A program made the translations under genes and the position numbers. The notes under the pieces were generated by a model. That model saw nothing but the letters and a program-made list of their open reading frames with translations. It was not told the origin of the DNA and did not search any database. From Ceriagrion tenellum (taxonomy: Eukaryota > Arthropoda > Insecta > Odonata > Coenagrionidae), in NCBI GenBank assembly GCA_963169105.1, contig OY720636.1, positions 66,514,123 through 66,578,122 of the forward strand: DNA of 64,000 nt. Direction: 5' to 3'. Below are positions 1 to 10,372 of this stretch, piece by piece. Position 1 is the first letter of the stretch; the number at the start of each line of letters is the position of its first letter.

Positions 1-92
1 ATTTTATGAGATCTATAACTTTATGGATGTCATAACTATTGATTCCATAACTAAAAGTTCTTGCAACCGGCCATAAGAGAGATATTTTTGGG
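1..92 (+). repeat. Right end of dispersed repeat R3
   Basis: This is the right end of a repeat seen again at 28270-28353 and 50375-50462. The shared stretch runs from a GAGATCTA motif through ACTTTATGG to GCAACCGGCC. The left part lies outside the window. No protein is encoded. It is probably a non-autonomous DNA element, which is inference from the inverted motif seen in the fuller copy near 28 kb. Confidence 0.6.
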
Positions 93-317
93 TATAGATA
101 ACTAATTTTTATCCTGCAAGCAAAATATAGTGGCGAAATATCACAGATAGAATGAATGTAACCGAGTGCACCGAATGAAATACACTACCCGAACAAAAAC
201 GTGATGTGTAATAAGTGATGAAAAAGTAATAACACGATGCAGCATACCTACATGATACATAAGGACTAACGAAAATCCAAAAAATACGTCAATTATCTCG
301 TATCACTCTAATATGTA

Positions 318-440
318 ACATGTGTTTCAGAGCGACGCAGTCAATATCTTTTTGACGCGACACTACATCTCTAGGTTTGGGAGAAGCGATAAAATGAGAG
401 AAATACATTGCAATTCGTAAAAAACTGATACGAGATAACA
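318..440 (+). mobile_element. LINE family A fragment (C-terminal coding part)
   Basis: The stretch reads like the tail of the family A reverse transcriptase: a GTTTCAGAGCGAC block, then TCTCTAGGTTTGG and AGCGATAAAATGAGAG. The same order occurs in the fuller copy at 59205-59730. It is short, frame-broken and ends before the 3' untranslated part. It lies just upstream of another copy of the same family in the same orientation. Confidence 0.6.
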
Positions 441-457
441 TATAAAGCATCACAACT

Positions 458-820
458 TTTAGAGTGATTAGGTTGGGATCCGCTTGAGAGATTGAGACTA
501 CACGCCACGCTTAGATTGCTTGAGAAATTCAGAACAGGAGTGTTTCAGGGCGACACAGAGAAAATCATGTTGACGACAAACTACATCCCTAGGTCCGACA
601 GAAGTGATAAAGAAGAGGAATAAATTGCCGAACAAATTCCTTTCCGCGCACCATAAGTGACCACAGTAAAAACTGAGCACCACTAAATACACTCCCACAA
701 TACACGCCATCATTTCACCTCCCAAAACCTTATCCCTCACCCTTTCACAGGGCTGGTGTCCTAACACCCTCTGCCAAACACCCGTATGGTGGCTCATAGG
801 GTTGTATGGAGATGTCGTCA
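458..820 (+). mobile_element. LINE family A, 3' end copy
   Basis: A degraded CR1/L2-like non-LTR retrotransposon 3' end. The translated remnant resembles LLEKFRTGVFQ, then a broken SFPRTISDHNKN-like terminus near 640-670. The 3' untranslated part follows with the family-typical ACTGAGC, CACTCCCA and TTTCACCTCCCAAAACC blocks. It ends in the hairpin region at about 755-800 and a decayed GGAGATG tail instead of a clean GTAGAT repeat. The 99-codon open frame on the other strand here is a shadow of this element. Confidence 0.75.
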
Positions 821-964
821 GAATAAATGAAGATAAATGAATGTAATAGCGGTTTCGAAAGAAGACAGATATTTATTTCACAAGCAAAATATATTGACGA
901 AATGTTTCCAGATTATCAATACTCAGGTTTAAAACTAGGAATGGGCCAAATGTATTCATTCACC

Positions 965-1270
965 GGTAATCGAGTACCCGAATGAACACCTGGGTACTCA
1001 AATCAATACATGGGTACTCAAATCAATACTTGGGTACTCAAATTAATACTTGGGTACTCAAATTAATACTTGGATACCAGGTATTAATTTGAGTACTCGT
1101 ATAAATACCCGGTCTAATTGCATGGGCAAGTACCTAAATGCCGCGATGAAGACTCAAGTACCAGGATGAATACCACTGAATACGGGTACCCAAATGGAAT
1201 ACGCAGGCGAATACCAAGTACCATTGGCCATGGCATTCGACCGCCTCGACCGAGTAAATACTCGAGGACA
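965..1270. repeat. Tandem 20-bp repeat with degenerate flanks (GGTACTC family)
   Basis: Four units of 20 bp (TGGGTACTCAAATTAATACT and close variants) start at 991, 1011, 1031 and 1051. A shortened unit follows at 1071, then an inverted unit at about 1081-1099. Degenerate units with GTACC or ATACC motifs continue to about 1270. The two opposed open frames across 1114-1408 are by-products of this repeat. Confidence 0.85.
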
Positions 1271-1290
1271 GGACTCTGGGAAATAAACGT

Positions 1291-2214
1291 CCTAGACCAA
1301 AAATTCCCCCACGCCCTTGCTTGGGGTGACTCGCCGGCCATAGTTAAAACTGCAATTATTTCCCTGCATTCATTACCGACGGTATTTTCACCGGAGCACC
1401 AATTGTAAATTTATTTCCTCGAACATGTCCAGAATTTCGGGCACAAAAATATACTTTCATTGCCTACAAAGTTAACCCCTCCTTTTACCACTGAGCGAAT
1501 AATGTTTAAACAGCATTTAATTCGTACGTATTTCTTCTCTCAATACTCTTCGGTGGTAGTATGATCAGTTGTAACAATAGAGGTGTAAACGATTTTCAGA
1601 CGCAGTATTTGGTAATCAAGAGCCGGTTTCCATACTTAACAGCAATAAAAACAGATTCTCACAAAGATAATAAATACGGCGCCTCTGTTTCCTCAATTGA
1701 AGCTTATTCTTTGGTTCGCATTTGGAAAGACGTGCGTCAGAATGATTCGGTAGAAAATAAATAATGATGACAAATTGGAGTTACCTTGGGCATTTCAGCG
1801 ATTATATCCTAAGAAATTACTTGTTTTGCGCACTGCTTCTTTGTAACTTAACCGTGGTAAAACATTGCACAAAAATGATTCGTACTATTTTGAGGAGGAA
1901 ATTTCCGCAAATGACGGGCAGTATGGGTAATTTTTTGACGATTCCTAACGACTATTTTTAAGTTATACACTATATTTTGTCACAAAGGCAATGCCAAACA
2001 AATATGGCGATGGTAAAAGCAATTATTCTTGAACCCCATTTCCAAGAATGCGAGTCAATTTACTGGGCTCATGGGCCTATTTTAGGGGTTTAAAAGACAG
2101 GATGACACTGCAATTTACTCAACAACTAGCCGTATTATTGACAAGTAAAATCAATAGCGATCATTCTCCATGATCAGGTATTCATTTAAAAAAATGCTAT
2201 CTGTTGTTGCTCTA
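1291..2214. other. AT-rich stretch, nothing recognised
   Basis: I see no known protein, RNA or repeat. Two small open frames touch at 1561-1764 and 1764-1961 (67 and 65 codons), but neither resembles a known family, and AT-rich DNA yields such frames by chance. Confidence 0.5.
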
Positions 2215-2680
2215 TTATTACCTACCATTAAGGCCAAACCTCGAATATACCGCGAGCACATGGGACTCTGGACAGAAATATATATATATAAAAAATTAAA
2301 AAATATGAAGGAAAGTTGCGCTTCGTTAATAACTGCGACGAGCAAACATATAGTGTTCCTCATTTTTAGAGAGATTAGGTTGGGAGCCGCCAGAGGCTAA
2401 ACGCTAGTTTGCTAGAGAAATTCAGAATAGGTGTTTTCAGAGTGACACAGAGAGTATAATTTTGATGCCACACTATACTTCTAGGTCTAACAGAAGCGAT
2501 AAAATAAGAGACACGTATTGCCACACAAATAAGTACAAATATTCCTTATTTCCGCGCACAGTAATTGACCATAAAACTGAGCTCTCCTTTAAACAAACCA
2601 ATATTACATTACACTGACAAGTGCCGCTGTGTTTCACAGTCAGCCTGAAGTCATGCCTCATGACTCCCTTTTTGCCTTAG
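2215..2680 (+). mobile_element. LINE family A, C-terminal and 3' UTR copy
   Basis: The copy starts with a CCTCGAATATACCGCGAGCA block, which matches the region at 59233 in the fullest copy. It continues through an AT microsatellite at about 2278-2305 that has broken the frame, then GAGATTAGGTTGGGAGCC, the GACACAGAGAG block and the SLFPRTVIDHKTE-like end of the reverse transcriptase. The 3' untranslated part fades after the ACTGAGCTCTCC block and the terminal hairpin is absent. Several stops and indels make this a pseudogene. Confidence 0.75.
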
Positions 2681-2768
2681 CTAGGTGATACATATCATTA
2701 TTCCCACTGGTTCTGGTTGTACTGGTTTTGAAGAGATATTTTCTGTGATATCGTCTATAATAAAAAAA

Positions 2769-3036
2769 TCATCTACATCTACGTCTACATAATTCTGTAC
2801 GAGCCGCCTGATGGGCATGTGGCGGGGGGTGTTACGTCACCAGCTGTGTAAAGATGTAAGTTTTTGGGAGATGAAATGGTGACATATATATATTATAAGA
2901 TTCTATTCAGGGGAGCTCAGTTTTTACTGTGGTCGCTTATCTGAAGGACTTGTGTTAGTACTATCTGTTCGGCAGTGTATCTCTCTTATTTTATCGCATC
3001 CGTCAGACCTAGAGATGTAGTGAGGAGTCATGACAA
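2769..3036 (-). mobile_element. LINE family A, 3' end copy (reverse)
   Basis: On the minus strand this reads family A from the AGCGATAAAATAAGAG block to its 3' end. The tail appears on the plus strand as ATCTACATCTAC at 2770-2787. The terminal hairpin (GAGCCGCC with GGCGGGGGG) lies at about 2800-2832. The AGCTCAGTTTTTACTGTGGTCGC block is the reverse of the GCGACCACAATAAAAACTG block of the other copies. It lies head to head with the next copy. Confidence 0.8.
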
Positions 3037-3038
3037 CA

Positions 3039-3275
3039 ATACATCCGACGGAAACGATGAGAAAGATACAATACCGAACAGATAGGAACAAAAATTACAT
3101 CTTTCCACAGACAATAAGTTACCATAATAAAAACTGAGCCCTCCTTAAAACGCACCAATATTACACTTCACGATTACACCTCCCAAAACCTCATCCTATA
3201 CGCAGCTGATATCCTAACACCCCCAGCCATACGCCGAGGCTCGCGAGGTATTAAGTGGCTGTAGATGTATTTCAA
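3039..3275 (+). mobile_element. LINE family A, 3' end copy (head to head with the preceding one)
   Basis: This begins at the ACGATGAGAAAGATACA block and runs through the ATAACCATAATAAAAACTGAGC-like region, split here by small changes. The CACCTCCCAAAACCTCATCC block, the terminal hairpin region at about 3205-3250 and a short GTAGATGTA tail follow. With the reverse copy just upstream it forms a divergent pair with tails pointing outward. Confidence 0.8.
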
Positions 3276-3313
3276 GATTTCACAAAAGTAAGTGATGATG
3301 TACGTGATAAATA

Positions 3314-4202
3314 CAGGGTGTCCCATAAATGTCACGCCACAGTGACACTGGAGCTAGGGCAGTCTAAGAGGAACCGAACCAGCCTAATATGACCTCAGTA
3401 AAAGTTGCACGGTTTTCGAGATATTGCCAAATTAAAGCTTTTTCAAAAATTTCACTTTTTTTACATTTCTAGTCCCAGAATTCACTTTAATAGCTCTCAA
3501 ATTAAGTTTTTTTTACTGTACGATATCATCAGTCCGTTATTAAGCTGACAAAAGGGTTATTTTTATTGATAACTAATGTAAAATGAGGAAAAATACTGCA
3601 TTAATCTTGACTTAACTTAGCAGTAAAAAAAAACAACTTCGACTTTAACCGCCTGCCGCGAAAAAAAATACTAGAAAGTAAATGAGATATTAACTTCAAA
3701 AACTTGCGTATGTTATGCCAATTTTAAAATGGTATGATACATGTATCTTACTAAATAAAATCACGCTACTTTTCCTGCTCATACCATTTTAAAATCGGCA
3801 AAACATACGCAAGTTTTTGAAGTTACTATCTCATTTACTTTCTAGTATTTTTTTTCACGGCAGGCGGTTAAAGTCGAAGTTGTTTTTTTTTACTGCTAAG
3901 TTAAGTCAAGATTAATGCAGTATTTTTCCTCATTTTACATTAGTTATCAATAAAAATAACCCTTTTGTCAGCTTAATAACGGACTGATGATATCGTACAA
4001 TAAAAAAAACTTAATTTGAGAGCTATTAAAGTGAATTCTGGGACTAGAAATGTAAAAAAAGTGAAATTTTTGAAAAAGCTTTAATTTGGCAATATCTCGA
4101 AAACCGTGCAACTTTTACTGAGGTCATATTAGGCTGGTTCGGTTCCTCTTAGACTGCCCTAGCTCCAGTGTCACTGTGGCGTGACATTTATGGGACACCC
4201 TG
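3314..4202. mobile_element. 889-bp foldback element with TA target duplication
   Basis: The left arm at 3314-3735 and the right arm at 3781-4202 are both 422 bp and nearly perfect reverse complements. Only a handful of mismatches were found by eye (for example near 3537, 3660, 3692 and 3718). They are separated by a 45-bp loop at 3736-3780. Both ends start CAGGGTGTCCCATAAA and are flanked by TA at 3312-3313 and 4203-4204. A TA duplication is typical of the Tc1/mariner superfamily. There is no transposase. A transcript across it would fold into a very long hairpin. Confidence 0.95.
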
Positions 4203-4204
4203 TA

Positions 4205-5040
4205 TACTGGGGCGAAATCTCAAGTCGTGCCTCAAACCGTCTGAATCCCTTTCCGTCATAACATTATCAGGTGCATGTACGGAGATGACTGCATTTCCCA
4301 AACTATCCAAAGCGTTCTTACAGCACCCCATTCCGCTGGTCGAATTAGTTGCGTGGGACGACCAGATTGTTGTTTTCATTTATGGCTCGAGCATCGCGTC
4401 GGGCGTCGTCGCGGCGACCAAATAATAAAAAAACGAAGAAGATCAACTCCGCAGCTTCCGAGACCTTTGAAAAAGCGTCCACCACGCCACAAAGGCCTCA
4501 GACCCGGAACGCGTTGCACTCCGGTGAGAACAGAGGTGGCTGGTGGAGTTAGGGAGGGGGGTGGGAGAAAAGGGGGCGGGGTCGACCCTACCATCCCGGC
4601 GGGGACCGTGCTAATATAAACCTGTGTGTTTGAACAAGGTTGGGTAATCAAATTCTCTTTCCTTTCCTGGCTGCCATGCGATTTGATTACGACAATTGGT
4701 GGCGGAGAGGCAAAGCCCTTTTATTTGCATTCACAATTCCCGCTGCATAAGTCCCATTACGTCACCGCCGCCATTAAAGGTTCGCTCCTCTCTCATTCCG
4801 CTACGCCGGGTTTGCTTTGGACTCGAACGGGGTAATCCCCCCCCGGGGAACCTACACCCGAGTTATAGCGTGTTTTTGCTCCCGTGACCCTGAACAAAAA
4901 TAGAAACGAAAATAAATGAAATTTGAAATACACCGCTGGAGTGAATCTTTGAATTGATTAGCGTCAAAAATAGCAACCATTCCTCGGTGACATGGATGGA
5001 AGGACGGTTTACACATTGTAAAAGAACATAACGTACGTTA
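4205..5040. other. GC-rich island then unassigned DNA
   Basis: About 4380-4620 and 4780-4880 are GC-rich with G and C runs. Overlapping open frames on both strands (for example 4275-4619 and 4376-4651) have no recognisable domains and follow from base composition. The stretch could be untranslated or regulatory host sequence. Confidence 0.35.
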
Positions 5041-5226
5041 ATTCTACATTTATAGGTCTGACAGAAGCGATAGAATAAGAAAGATACATTGCCGAGCATA
5101 TGGTCGCAAAAACTCGTTCCTTCTGCGCACAATAAGCGTCCACAATAAAAACTGAGTCACACTAAACACACTCCCATTATACACGCCACCATTTCACCTC
5201 CCAAAACCTGATCCCCTACATCTTTA
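5041..5226 (+). mobile_element. LINE family A, left part of an interrupted 3' copy
   Basis: This has the family A order: a TCTGACAGAAGCGATA block, ACATTGCCGAGCA, TGCGCACAATAAGCG, CACAATAAAAACTGAG and TTTCACCTCCCAAAACCTG. It stops at ACATCTTTA. The next family A base follows at 5939 after an unrelated 712-bp stretch, so this is one copy split by an insertion. Confidence 0.8.
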
Positions 5227-5938
5227 GAATTGAATATAATATAATAAACCTCTATTATACTCTGGGACACGTCCCCTAGAACAATGGGATACAATGAAAT
5301 AGCAGCGAGGTAATTAACACATTATTGTGTTCAAATCGGAAAATAAATGGAGATTAATAACAAAGAATAAGAAAGACAAAAGCAACTAGCCTCAATGAAA
5401 GACAACAACTGTATATGTGTTACATTTTTACGCATAGGTATGATACAAGATAATCGAAGAGTAAAAATCCTTAAGGTTACAATACGTATGAGATTTGAAA
5501 TATACATTTTAAACTGTTAAAACAAAAAACATGAATGAACCATGAAAAAAAATTTTACCTAGAAAAACTTGTAATGAAAATTTAATACTGAAAAGGGTAA
5601 ACTATATAGGAAAACATTCCTTAAATAAAATTCCATTCTATTGGAATTGAAAAGTTGCCAACCAACGAGATCTCCGCAAATCAATTGGATTAGAATCACA
5701 TAGTTGTGAGGCGGCCATGACAAACGACTTGTGAAAGGTAGTGGTTCGATTGGTCGGAAGTAGAAGGTTGCCAGGTTCTGTTCTAGTAACCATAAATATC
5801 AACCAATAAGAATAAGATTGGCAGTTATTGTAGAAAATATATCAATTAGAAAGGAACGTTCGTTGCTGGCAAAGCTAGAAAAAAGAAATGCCCAAGTACC
5901 TAGGTATTTACGATGTGAGCTGGTATTCAACAAAGTTA
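5227..5938. mobile_element. 712-bp insertion inside a family A LINE copy
   Basis: The LINE breaks after CATCTTTA at 5226 and resumes as CACGGCTGATG at 5939. TTA is present on both sides (5224-5226 and 5936-5938), consistent with a 3-bp target duplication. The insert is AT-rich and non-coding, with no clear terminal inverted repeat. A 20-bp motif near 5793-5813 (AATATCAACCAATAAGAAT) recurs at 6036-6055, outside the insert. The element type is unknown. Confidence 0.5.
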
Positions 5939-6012
5939 CACGGCTGATGTCCTAACACTCCCTGCCACACTCCCATGCGGCGGCTCGCAGGGTAATATGG
6001 AGATGTACAATT
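5939..6012 (+). mobile_element. LINE family A, terminal hairpin and tail of the interrupted copy
   Basis: The sequence CCCTGCCACACTCCCATGCGG pairs imperfectly with CGGCTCGCAGGG, and a worn GGAGATGTAC tail follows. This is the exact continuation of the copy that stops at 5226. Confidence 0.8.
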
Positions 6013-7276
6013 TCAGGATGAATCAGCCAGGGTCTAAATATCAACCAATAAGAATGCTCATAACTTTCCTGAGGTGGAGTGATGAAACTATTTTCTCCAA
6101 GTTCGATGTGAAAAGATGGCTCCAATACAATGGCAAGAATGAGCTTTCATTTAGGAAGTATTAATACAATATTCCATTCTGTTGCAGTGATATATATTTA
6201 GGGAGAGAATACTTTGATATACGACGGTGCATAGGAATATTGAAACTTTTAAATGGCTCTACCGGCCATATTCTACCGGCCTACTCTACCGGCGATGGAC
6301 GACAATTGCAGGTGATACGCTGAAAACACTGAAATTAACTGCCGCGGTGCTGTAAAGATTCGATAAAAAAATTCAAAAGAAAATTAGTTGAAATTATTCA
6401 TTAAATTCATGGGAAAATAACGCGCGTGAATGTCAGACAATTCATCTTTCGCAGAAACAAAACAGGTTCCACTTTCGTGCACCAAGACGCCATATATACT
6501 CTCTTCCTTAATGGATGGTTCTACTTAATGGTCGTTTCCATTTCCCTCACTCATAATGTTTCTTATTTAAATAATAACACCTCTGCATTCATCATCGCCA
6601 GCTGTTATCTCTGCACCAATGATGAACTGATCTTTTATTCTCTATGTGCACACTGATGCTCCACAGCCTTCATTCCCTCTCCTTTTAGACATCCATACTT
6701 TGCATTAAAATCTTTCAGCTAATTTTGTAGAATTCCATCAATGAAGGGTTTGCATCTACGCCCATGCGGTACCCTGCTAGCCACTTCAAGAGTGTGTAGC
6801 AGGCGGTGGCTTTACTCCAGGCATGCACTTAACATCAAGCACATTGTCTTGCAATTCTTCGCTAATTTACTGAATGTGATTTTTAAACTAAATTAAGTAA
6901 CTTCTGAACATTACCGCGTTATCCTGTGGAATCGTAACAAAACTGACTAATCGCAAAAGGAGAGAATTCCACAAGTAGGTACAAATTTATATCACGACTT
7001 AGGTTTCGCTTTTTACAACATCATCAACTTACTAGTGGAATTTTCTCGTTTAGGGATTTGTCAGTGAAGTAACTTATACTGTAGTTTTCATATAATACGT
7101 CTACTAACAATGATTCTAAACACGCTGGACACTGCTGGACATGCTGGACACACAGCATCGCGGGGACCATTTGTCAGGATTCAGTCACGCTTACTTGAAT
7201 GAATTATGAAGAAACTAAGGAAATTTCAAATATAAAGTGATATGTGCTCACGTGACATTACCCAGGTAAAATATTT
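6013..7276. other. No gene recognised
   Basis: The stretch is AT-rich. A 76-codon open frame at 6426-6656 has a hydrophobic middle but no resemblance to a known family, and I give it no weight. Around 7110-7150 the phrase TGCTGGACA is repeated three times in short order. Confidence 0.5.
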
Positions 7277-7386
7277 GGTCTGTAACTGCTCTGAAACTGG
7301 TCAGTAACTATTATGAAACTGGTCCGTAACTGCTCTGAAACTGGTCAGTAACTGCTCTGAAACTGGCATGCAACTGTTCTAAAACT
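7277..7386. repeat. Five tandem 22-bp units
   Basis: Units of 22 bp (GGTCAGTAACTGCTCTGAAACT and variants) start at 7277, 7299, 7321, 7343 and 7365. The second and fifth units are the most diverged. The register is exact, which points to slippage or unequal exchange instead of chance. Confidence 0.95.
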
Positions 7387-7795
7387 GTACTGACAGACTA
7401 ATATCTGACCTGGAAGTGATCTGTTACTGCCACAAGAAGCCTTAACCCGAATAATATCTTCTCTTTGCACATCGAATATTGTCTCGAATTTGAATCTAAA
7501 ATACGTCGTGTTTAATAAGTGAAATGGTAAAATTAGGGGAAAATAATATCATTATGTTTGCCGGAGATAAAGATTTCAGCCTATTAATTGGAGGGACTTA
7601 TCTACCAAGGAGAAATGAAGAATAACTTTGCGGGCTCCACTCGATGAATTTTATTGAAAAAACCCGAGTTTCGATACTTAATGTCTTCCTTCCGGCTAGA
7701 TGGTTGTGCCATCAACACGTCTGCAAAATCTGGAAAGGAGGAGGGGGAATAGCTGTGTGGGGGAAGTGGAGAATAGGTCAATTATTCGCATTTAA
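7387..7795. other. Unassigned stretch between a minisatellite and repeat R7
   Basis: No coding signal or known repeat was found here. Confidence 0.4.
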
Positions 7796-8046
7796 CCCGT
7801 AACGACCGACACGTGGTCTCTCAGACCACTTTGATTTTCAACATGGCTTTTTCTCTATCTCTGCCTCATTTGTAATTTTATGAAAATTTACAACCTTCAA
7901 AATAGATCACATTTAAGGAATATATCACCGAAAACGATAATACCTGTGACTAATTTCAGAGTAAATTTGAAGTGAAGTCCTTCCGCGGATTATCAGACCG
8001 TATGACTGTGATTACGTAAATAATTTTGTCTTTAAATAGTTTATTT
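7796..8046 (+). repeat. Dispersed repeat R7, copy 1
   Basis: This aligns by eye with 11144-11402. Shared landmarks are CCCGTAAC, CATCTCTGCCTCA (here ATCTCTGCCTCA), AACCTTCAAA, TTTAAGGAAT, GAGTAAATT, CCGCGG and TTTATTTAT. Near 7815 it holds a small palindrome, GTGGTCTCTCAGACCAC. Its right end lies where the RTE-like fragment begins, so the first residues of the frame starting at 8026 come from this repeat. Confidence 0.7.
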
Positions 8047-8946
8047 ATGTCTCTTACTAGTCAGATTACAGGTCAGGCTCTTATATTCAATGCTTACATC
8101 CAGGAAGCTATAGACCAAGTTCGTGAAACTACTGAGGTGGGCATTAAAATTAATGGACAGAAGATAGATATGCTGCGTTATGCAGATGATATTGTTGTGA
8201 TCACAGAGACCAAAGAAGATCTAGAAAGGATGCTCAACACAATGGGTAGGATTTTCTGTAAACAGTATGGCATGAGAATAAACAAACGCAAAACCAAGGT
8301 GATGGTTTGCAGTAATGAAGAACAATATGAACCCCCAATAATGAGAATTGGAGGAGAGAAGCTAGAAGTAATAGAGGAATTTGCATACTTTGGAAGCAGA
8401 ATCACAAGAGATGGTAGAAGCCAGAAAGAAATTGTAAGGAGAAGACATCAGGCCAAAATTGCATTCTATCTTAGAAAGAACCTACTCACCAGCAAGAACA
8501 TTAGTTTGGAAATAAGGAAACGCATGATGAAAGCATTTGTTTGGAGTGTGGCCCTATACGGGAGCGAAACATGGGTAATAATAAAACAAGAGAGAAGGCG
8601 GCTAGAAGCCCTGGAGATGTGGCTCTACAGAAGGATGTTGAAGCTCAGCTGGAAAGGTAGAGTCACGAACGAAGAGGTACTGAAAAGAGTTCAAGAAACC
8701 AGATCCCTGTGGAGGCATATCCAAGCAAGAAGAGACAAACTCGTAGGGCACATTCTAAGACACGACAACATCGTTTTAACAATAGCAGAAGGAGCTATAG
8801 AGGGAAGGAATCGCCGGGGACGACCAAGGATGTCATTCATGCAGCAGATTGTGAATGATATGGGTTGCACCACATACACAGAAATGAAGAGAAAAACAGA
8901 CAGAAGAGAGGAATGGCGTACTGCTGCAAACCAACCCCAGGGTTGA
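8026..8946 (+). pseudogene. RTE-like LINE reverse transcriptase, C-terminal fragment (family B)
   Basis: This 306-residue open frame encodes the second half of a non-LTR retrotransposon reverse transcriptase, which would copy element RNA at the target site. The catalytic box YADD is intact at residues 49-52 (MLRYADDIVVI). The thumb region follows: MRINKRKTKVM, YFGSRITRDG, then SVALYGSETW near residue 180. The C-terminal block HILRHD and GRPRMSFM is typical of RTE-type elements. The fingers domain and the upstream endonuclease are missing, so it is a 5'-truncated copy. The first 13-18 residues derive from repeat R7, so the start codon at 8026 is fortuitous; homology begins around FNAYIQEAI at about 8080. 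It is the best preserved family B copy, and truncation argues against any activity. Confidence 0.88.
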
Positions 8947-9110
8947 ACACTGAAGAAGAAGACTGGTCAGAATTTGAAATATCTTTAGAGTCCAGACCAT
9001 TTCAGTCCATTGACAGATCTCTTCCAGATCAGATATTAATCTTACAGACACAGACCCAATATTTTCACCTGGAATGAAACAAACAGCCAAAGAGATATTA
9101 AAAAAAAAAC
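8947..9110 (+). mobile_element. 3' flank of the RTE-like fragment
   Basis: After the stop codon the sequence GGTTGAACACTGAAGAAGAAGA looks like the short RTE-type 3' end. Sequence beyond about 8962 shows no further similarity. The small opposed open frames at 8833-9090 and 8865-9077 are shadows. Confidence 0.45.
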
Positions 9111-9660
9111 ATCGTTAGAATCCCGCTAGAGTGCACCTCCGCTCTGAGCGGTGCCAAGAACGGCATCAGTTCCAGGTTAATGATCCATTGAGTCCCGATC
9201 GGTGGGAAAAAAAAGTGTCAGCATCGGTACCATTCAGTTGCAACTCCTTTCCGTTACCGGCGATTTTTGACCCCACCCTGAACCGCCACTCGCCGGTCTG
9301 TGGGGCAACAGCCCGCCCTTGGCTTGCGTCACTTCCGGACGCGAAACCTTCCCTCCACCCACCCACGCCCCATTTTTGCCCAATCCCATGCATCATCGCT
9401 TCGGCCTTCAACCATACACATCTCCCTGCCTTCCCATGTATAGGCTCAATTATTTAGAGTTCTCCTATATCGGGGTACTCAAAACGGAAGTTAAAATAAC
9501 AACCGTATCTCCTCTACATTTAGATCGCCGCGTGGAAAAACATCGCCACTCACCTATTTCGTTATCCTTGTTTATTATGAAGAGTGATAGGACGCATTCC
9601 GAGACGAAAAAAGAAACAATGTGACTAGATAGGAACGTTCGCCGGTAAAAAGATTAGTAC
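9111..9660. other. GC-rich island, no gene assigned
   Basis: The part at about 9120-9420 is GC-rich, with open frames on both strands (9131-9457 plus, 9166-9411 minus) that lack any recognisable domain. It may be host regulatory or untranslated sequence. Confidence 0.3.
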
Positions 9661-9667
9661 TTATCTT

Positions 9668-10085
9668 CATCATTGGTTGTTCAATCCTAAGATTGGTTGA
9701 CTGCAGCCCTCCACCTTTCCCTATCTAATGCTACTTCCCTTATCTCCTGGCATCTCTTCCGATGTACTTTCCTCTTCATTTTGTCCATGTATTAATTTCA
9801 GGGTCTTCCTCTGGGGACTTTTCCCTCTATTTTGCCTTCAATAATGTCCTTATCAAACACATTGTGTCTCAGGTTGTGTCCAGTCCATCTGGTTCATCCT
9901 TTGTGTATGGTGTTCCATATGGTCCTTTCCTCTACCACTCTTCTGCACACTCCATCATTTCGTATTTTGTCCGTCCATTTCATCTTCATCATCCTCCTCC
10001 AGCACAGGTTTATAAGGCTTCTAGTCTTTTCTGGACAGATTTTTCAATGGTCTATGCCTATACTTCCATTTAATTCTGCCATTAC
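9668..10085 (-). mobile_element. RTE-like LINE (family B), C-terminal remnant
   Basis: Read on the minus strand, the remnant gives blocks matching the copy at 46429: a WRRMMKMKWTDKIRND-like start, a GWTRWTGHNLRHN block, IIEGKIEGKVPRGRP, then KRKVHRKRCQEIREVALDREG and a NQS end near 9680. Stops and frameshifts interrupt it. The 3' end appears on the plus strand as GTTCAATCCTAAGATTGG. Plus-strand open frames at 9762-10104 are antisense shadows. Confidence 0.85.
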
Positions 10086-10261
10086 CGGAAGATTACCCAA
10101 ATAGCATAGAATGATGATTGATGGCCTTCGAGGTGGTTTCCGCGTTGTGTCATTTATTAAGACAAAAGTTTCGCCAGCTTTCCGGCTCGCTTATTCAGGT
10201 CTGAAGTGCTCTCGATGTATTTTGGCCGCTATATACATCACAGCCATTGATCTGGTGTGTA

Positions 10262-10372
10262 TCATACCCGCCTCTTTTTTTGAAGTCCTTTCCCGCCTCT
10301 TTTTTTTAAGTCCTTTCCCGCCTATTTTTTGGAATCCTTTCCCGCCCTTTTTTGGAATCTTTTCCCGCACTT
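10262..10372. repeat. Tandem CCCGCC plus T-run repeat
   Basis: About four to five degenerate units of 20-27 bp have the form CCCGCC, a T-run, then AAGTCCTTT or GGAATCCTTT, ending at TTTTCCCGCAC. Length variation in the T-run suggests slippage. Confidence 0.85.

Noticed and set aside
7277..7386. CRISPR-like regular spacing
   Set aside because: The units are contiguous 22-bp tandem copies without spacers, and the genome is eukaryotic.
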